Shown: in pieces, positions 23,115 to 24,130 of the stretch | How positions within the stretch are numbered: position 1 is the first letter of the stretch | Layout of the letters: every line of letters starts with the position of its first letter | Assembly: GCA_904501795.1 (NCBI GenBank) | Contig: CAJGCK010000013.1 | Location: 1-24,130 of the forward strand | Length of the DNA stretch: 24,130 nt | From: an uncultured Clostridia bacterium | GTDB taxonomy: Bacteria; Bacillota; Clostridia; Christensenellales; Borkfalkiaceae | Direction of reading: 5' to 3' | Program-made: the position numbers and the translations under genes | Notes under the pieces: model-generated | Seen by the model: the letters and a program-made list of their open reading frames with translations, nothing else | What the model was told of the DNA's origin: nothing | Databases searched by the model: none

Positions 23115-23969
23115 ATGAAAGAATTAACACCCGCACAAAAAGCCGAACGGAGCATAAACAAACGGTTTAGAAAAGAAATTTGGTCTAAGTTCGTTTTAGC
23201 CGTAAAAAAATATCGCCTAATCGAAGAAGGCGATAAAATTGCCGTTTGCATATCCGGCGGAAAAGACAGTATGCTTTTGGCTCTTTTAATGAAAAATTTT
23301 GCAAGGTTTTCCGAAGTGCCGTTTGAAGTTGAATATTTGGTTATGGACCCTGGATATAAAAAGCGTAACCTTGATAAAATTATTGAAAATGCTAAACTGC
23401 TAGAAATACCTATCAACGTTTTCAATAGCGACATTTTCTCGGTTACTTCTTCGGTTACCGACTCGCCCTGTTACCTATGCGCAAGAATGCGACGCGGTTT
23501 CTTATACGGCAAAGCCAAAGAATTAGGGTGCAATAAAATAGCGTTAGGTCACCATTTTTCAGACGTTATTGAAACCACTTTACTAGGCATGTTATACGGC
23601 GCGCAAATTCAAGGCATGCTACCAAAACTTCATAGCAAAAACTTTGAAGGAATGTCGCTTATCCGCCCGCTATACTGCGTGCATGAAGACGATATTATTG
23701 CTTGGAAAAAATATAACGGGCTAGATTTTATAGAGTGCGCTTGCTCTTTTACCGATAACAACGCCCGTGGCGACGGTACGGGAAAATCTAAACGGCAAGA
23801 AATTAAAAAACTTATTGCGACCTTAAAACAAACTAACCCTAACGTAGAAAAATGTTTGTTTAGCAGTATCCACTCCGTTTCGTTAGATACAATGCTCGGC
23901 TATAAAACCGAAGGCGTTTTTCACTCTTTCTTAGAGCGATATGATAAAAATCGCCCATCCGACGAATAA
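23115..23969 (+). CDS. TtcA-family tRNA 2-thiolation protein (tRNA 2-thiocytidine synthetase-like)
   Basis: A 284-residue PP-loop ATPase of the TtcA/TilS superfamily. The PP-loop SGGKDS is at 47-52. A C-x2-C motif (Cys119, Cys122 in SPCYLCARMRRG) and a downstream Cys pair (208, 210 in IECACS) fit the iron-sulfur-binding cysteines of TtcA, which makes s2C32 in tRNA. GHHFSDVIETTLLGMLYG is the matching ATP-site segment. Firmicute members are often annotated TtcA, but their exact target base is not established, so I give no symbol. I chose the ATG at 23115. A TTG start 12 codons upstream would place the consensus -35 box inside the gene and adds residues not seen in the family. Confidence 0.88.
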   Translation: MKELTPAQKAERSINKRFRKEIWSKFVLAVKKYRLIEEGDKIAVCISGGKDSMLLALLMKNFARFSEVPFEVEYLVMDPGYKKRNLDKIIENAKLLEIPINVFNSDIFSVTSSVTDSPCYLCARMRRGFLYGKAKELGCNKIALGHHFSDVIETTLLGMLYGAQIQGMLPKLHSKNFEGMSLIRPLYCVHEDDIIAWKKYNGLDFIECACSFTDNNARGDGTGKSKRQEIKKLIATLKQTNPNVEKCLFSSIHSVSLDTMLGYKTEGVFHSFLERYDKNRPSDE

Positions 23970-23994
23970 CTAAAATAAAACACGACGCCCTTTA

Positions 23995-24027
23995 GTGGCG
24001 TAGCGATAGGGATTATTGCTACGCCAC
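23995..24027. repeat. 10-bp inverted repeat (hairpin) after the ttcA-like gene
   Basis: GTGGCGTAGC (23995-24004) and GCTACGCCAC (24018-24027) pair perfectly across a 13-nt loop. A shorter stem, ACGCC (23985-23989) with GGCGT (23997-24001), would compete with it. There is no T-run after the stem, so it is not a standard terminator. The GCTACGC word recurs in the array to its right. Confidence 0.75.
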
Positions 24028-24124
24028 AACTATATTTGCCTAACGGCAAGTTATATTGCTAAAAGCAGTGATATTTTGCTACGCAAAGTTTTATTTTCCC
24101 ATAGGATAAGTTGTGGCAAATATA
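24023..24124. repeat. Outer inverted repeats enclosing the mini-hairpin array
   Basis: GCCACAACT (24023-24031) is the exact reverse complement of 24109-24117. TATATTTGCC (24031-24040) is the exact reverse complement of 24115-24124. The two pairings share bases at 24115-24117 and at 24031, so they are alternatives. They could mark the ends of a small folded RNA or of a short repetitive element. Confidence 0.6.
24031..24110. repeat. Tandem array of small hairpin units with differing stems
   Basis: Four consecutive units of 18-22 bp, each an AT-rich lead (TATAT, TTATAT, TGATAT, TTTTAT) followed by a small hairpin ending in G. Unit 1 (24031-24050) has stem TTGCC/GGCAA with loop TAAC. Unit 2 (24051-24068) has TTGCT/AGCAG with loop AAA. 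Unit 3 (24069-24088) has TTTGC/GCAAA with loop TAC. Unit 4 (24089-24110) has an imperfect TCC/GGA stem. Stem sequences differ between units but stay paired. The window ends 20 bp later, so the array or element may continue. Confidence 0.6.
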
Positions 24125-24130
24125 ATATAA

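Noticed and set aside
24031..24110. CRISPR array reading of the hairpin units
   Set aside because: Units are too short, repeats are not identical, and there are no spacers or cas genes.

Overview
The window is about 24 kb of AT-rich chromosomal DNA from a spore-forming, low-G+C Gram-positive bacterium, most likely an uncultured member of the Clostridia. The evidence is a sporulation sigma factor of the SigK type, a complete GerA-type spore germinant-receptor operon, ribonuclease J, a FeoA/FeoB/Cys-rich iron module, a TM1266-type regulator usually tied to [FeFe]-hydrogenases, a Bacillus-type ThyA and a YrrM/YrrO-like tRNA-modification pair. I see no phage, transposon, CRISPR array, tRNA or rRNA. 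Coding density is high, and the longest gene-free stretch, between sigK and the next gene, is just under 300 bp.

Left part (1-7353, minus strand). After about 160 bp of AT-rich sequence with no visible gene come a terminator and a type IIA topoisomerase pair (parE then parC in transcription order) with its own sigma-A promoter. Next is an iron-uptake operon, feoA-feoB plus a 52-residue Cys-rich membrane protein, ending in a clear terminator. The feo promoter is flanked by copies of the palindrome GTGAAA-N4-TTTCAC.

Middle (7526-15320). A TetR-family regulator and a family 2 glycosyltransferase run on the plus strand, divergent from feo. Facing them is a minus-strand operon, rnj-trmR-trhP (RNA turnover plus wobble-uridine 5-methoxyuridine synthesis). 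Divergent from that operon is serC-serA, two steps of serine synthesis.

Right part (15335-24130). A minus-strand cluster (TM1266-like regulator, short-chain dehydrogenase, thyA, folA) follows sigK. On the plus strand are an unrecognised 185-residue membrane protein, the gerAA-gerAB-gerAC operon and a TtcA-like tRNA thiolase. The window ends in a dense run of small hairpins, an 80-bp array of short units with different stems, which I cannot assign to a known element.

The main points for a second look are the hairpin array at the right edge; three genes whose best predicted promoter puts transcription start at or within 4 nt of the start codon (tetR, gerAA, ttcA-like); repeated palindromes around the feo promoter; a GerAC with no lipobox cysteine; and the unrecognised membrane protein between sigK and gerA.
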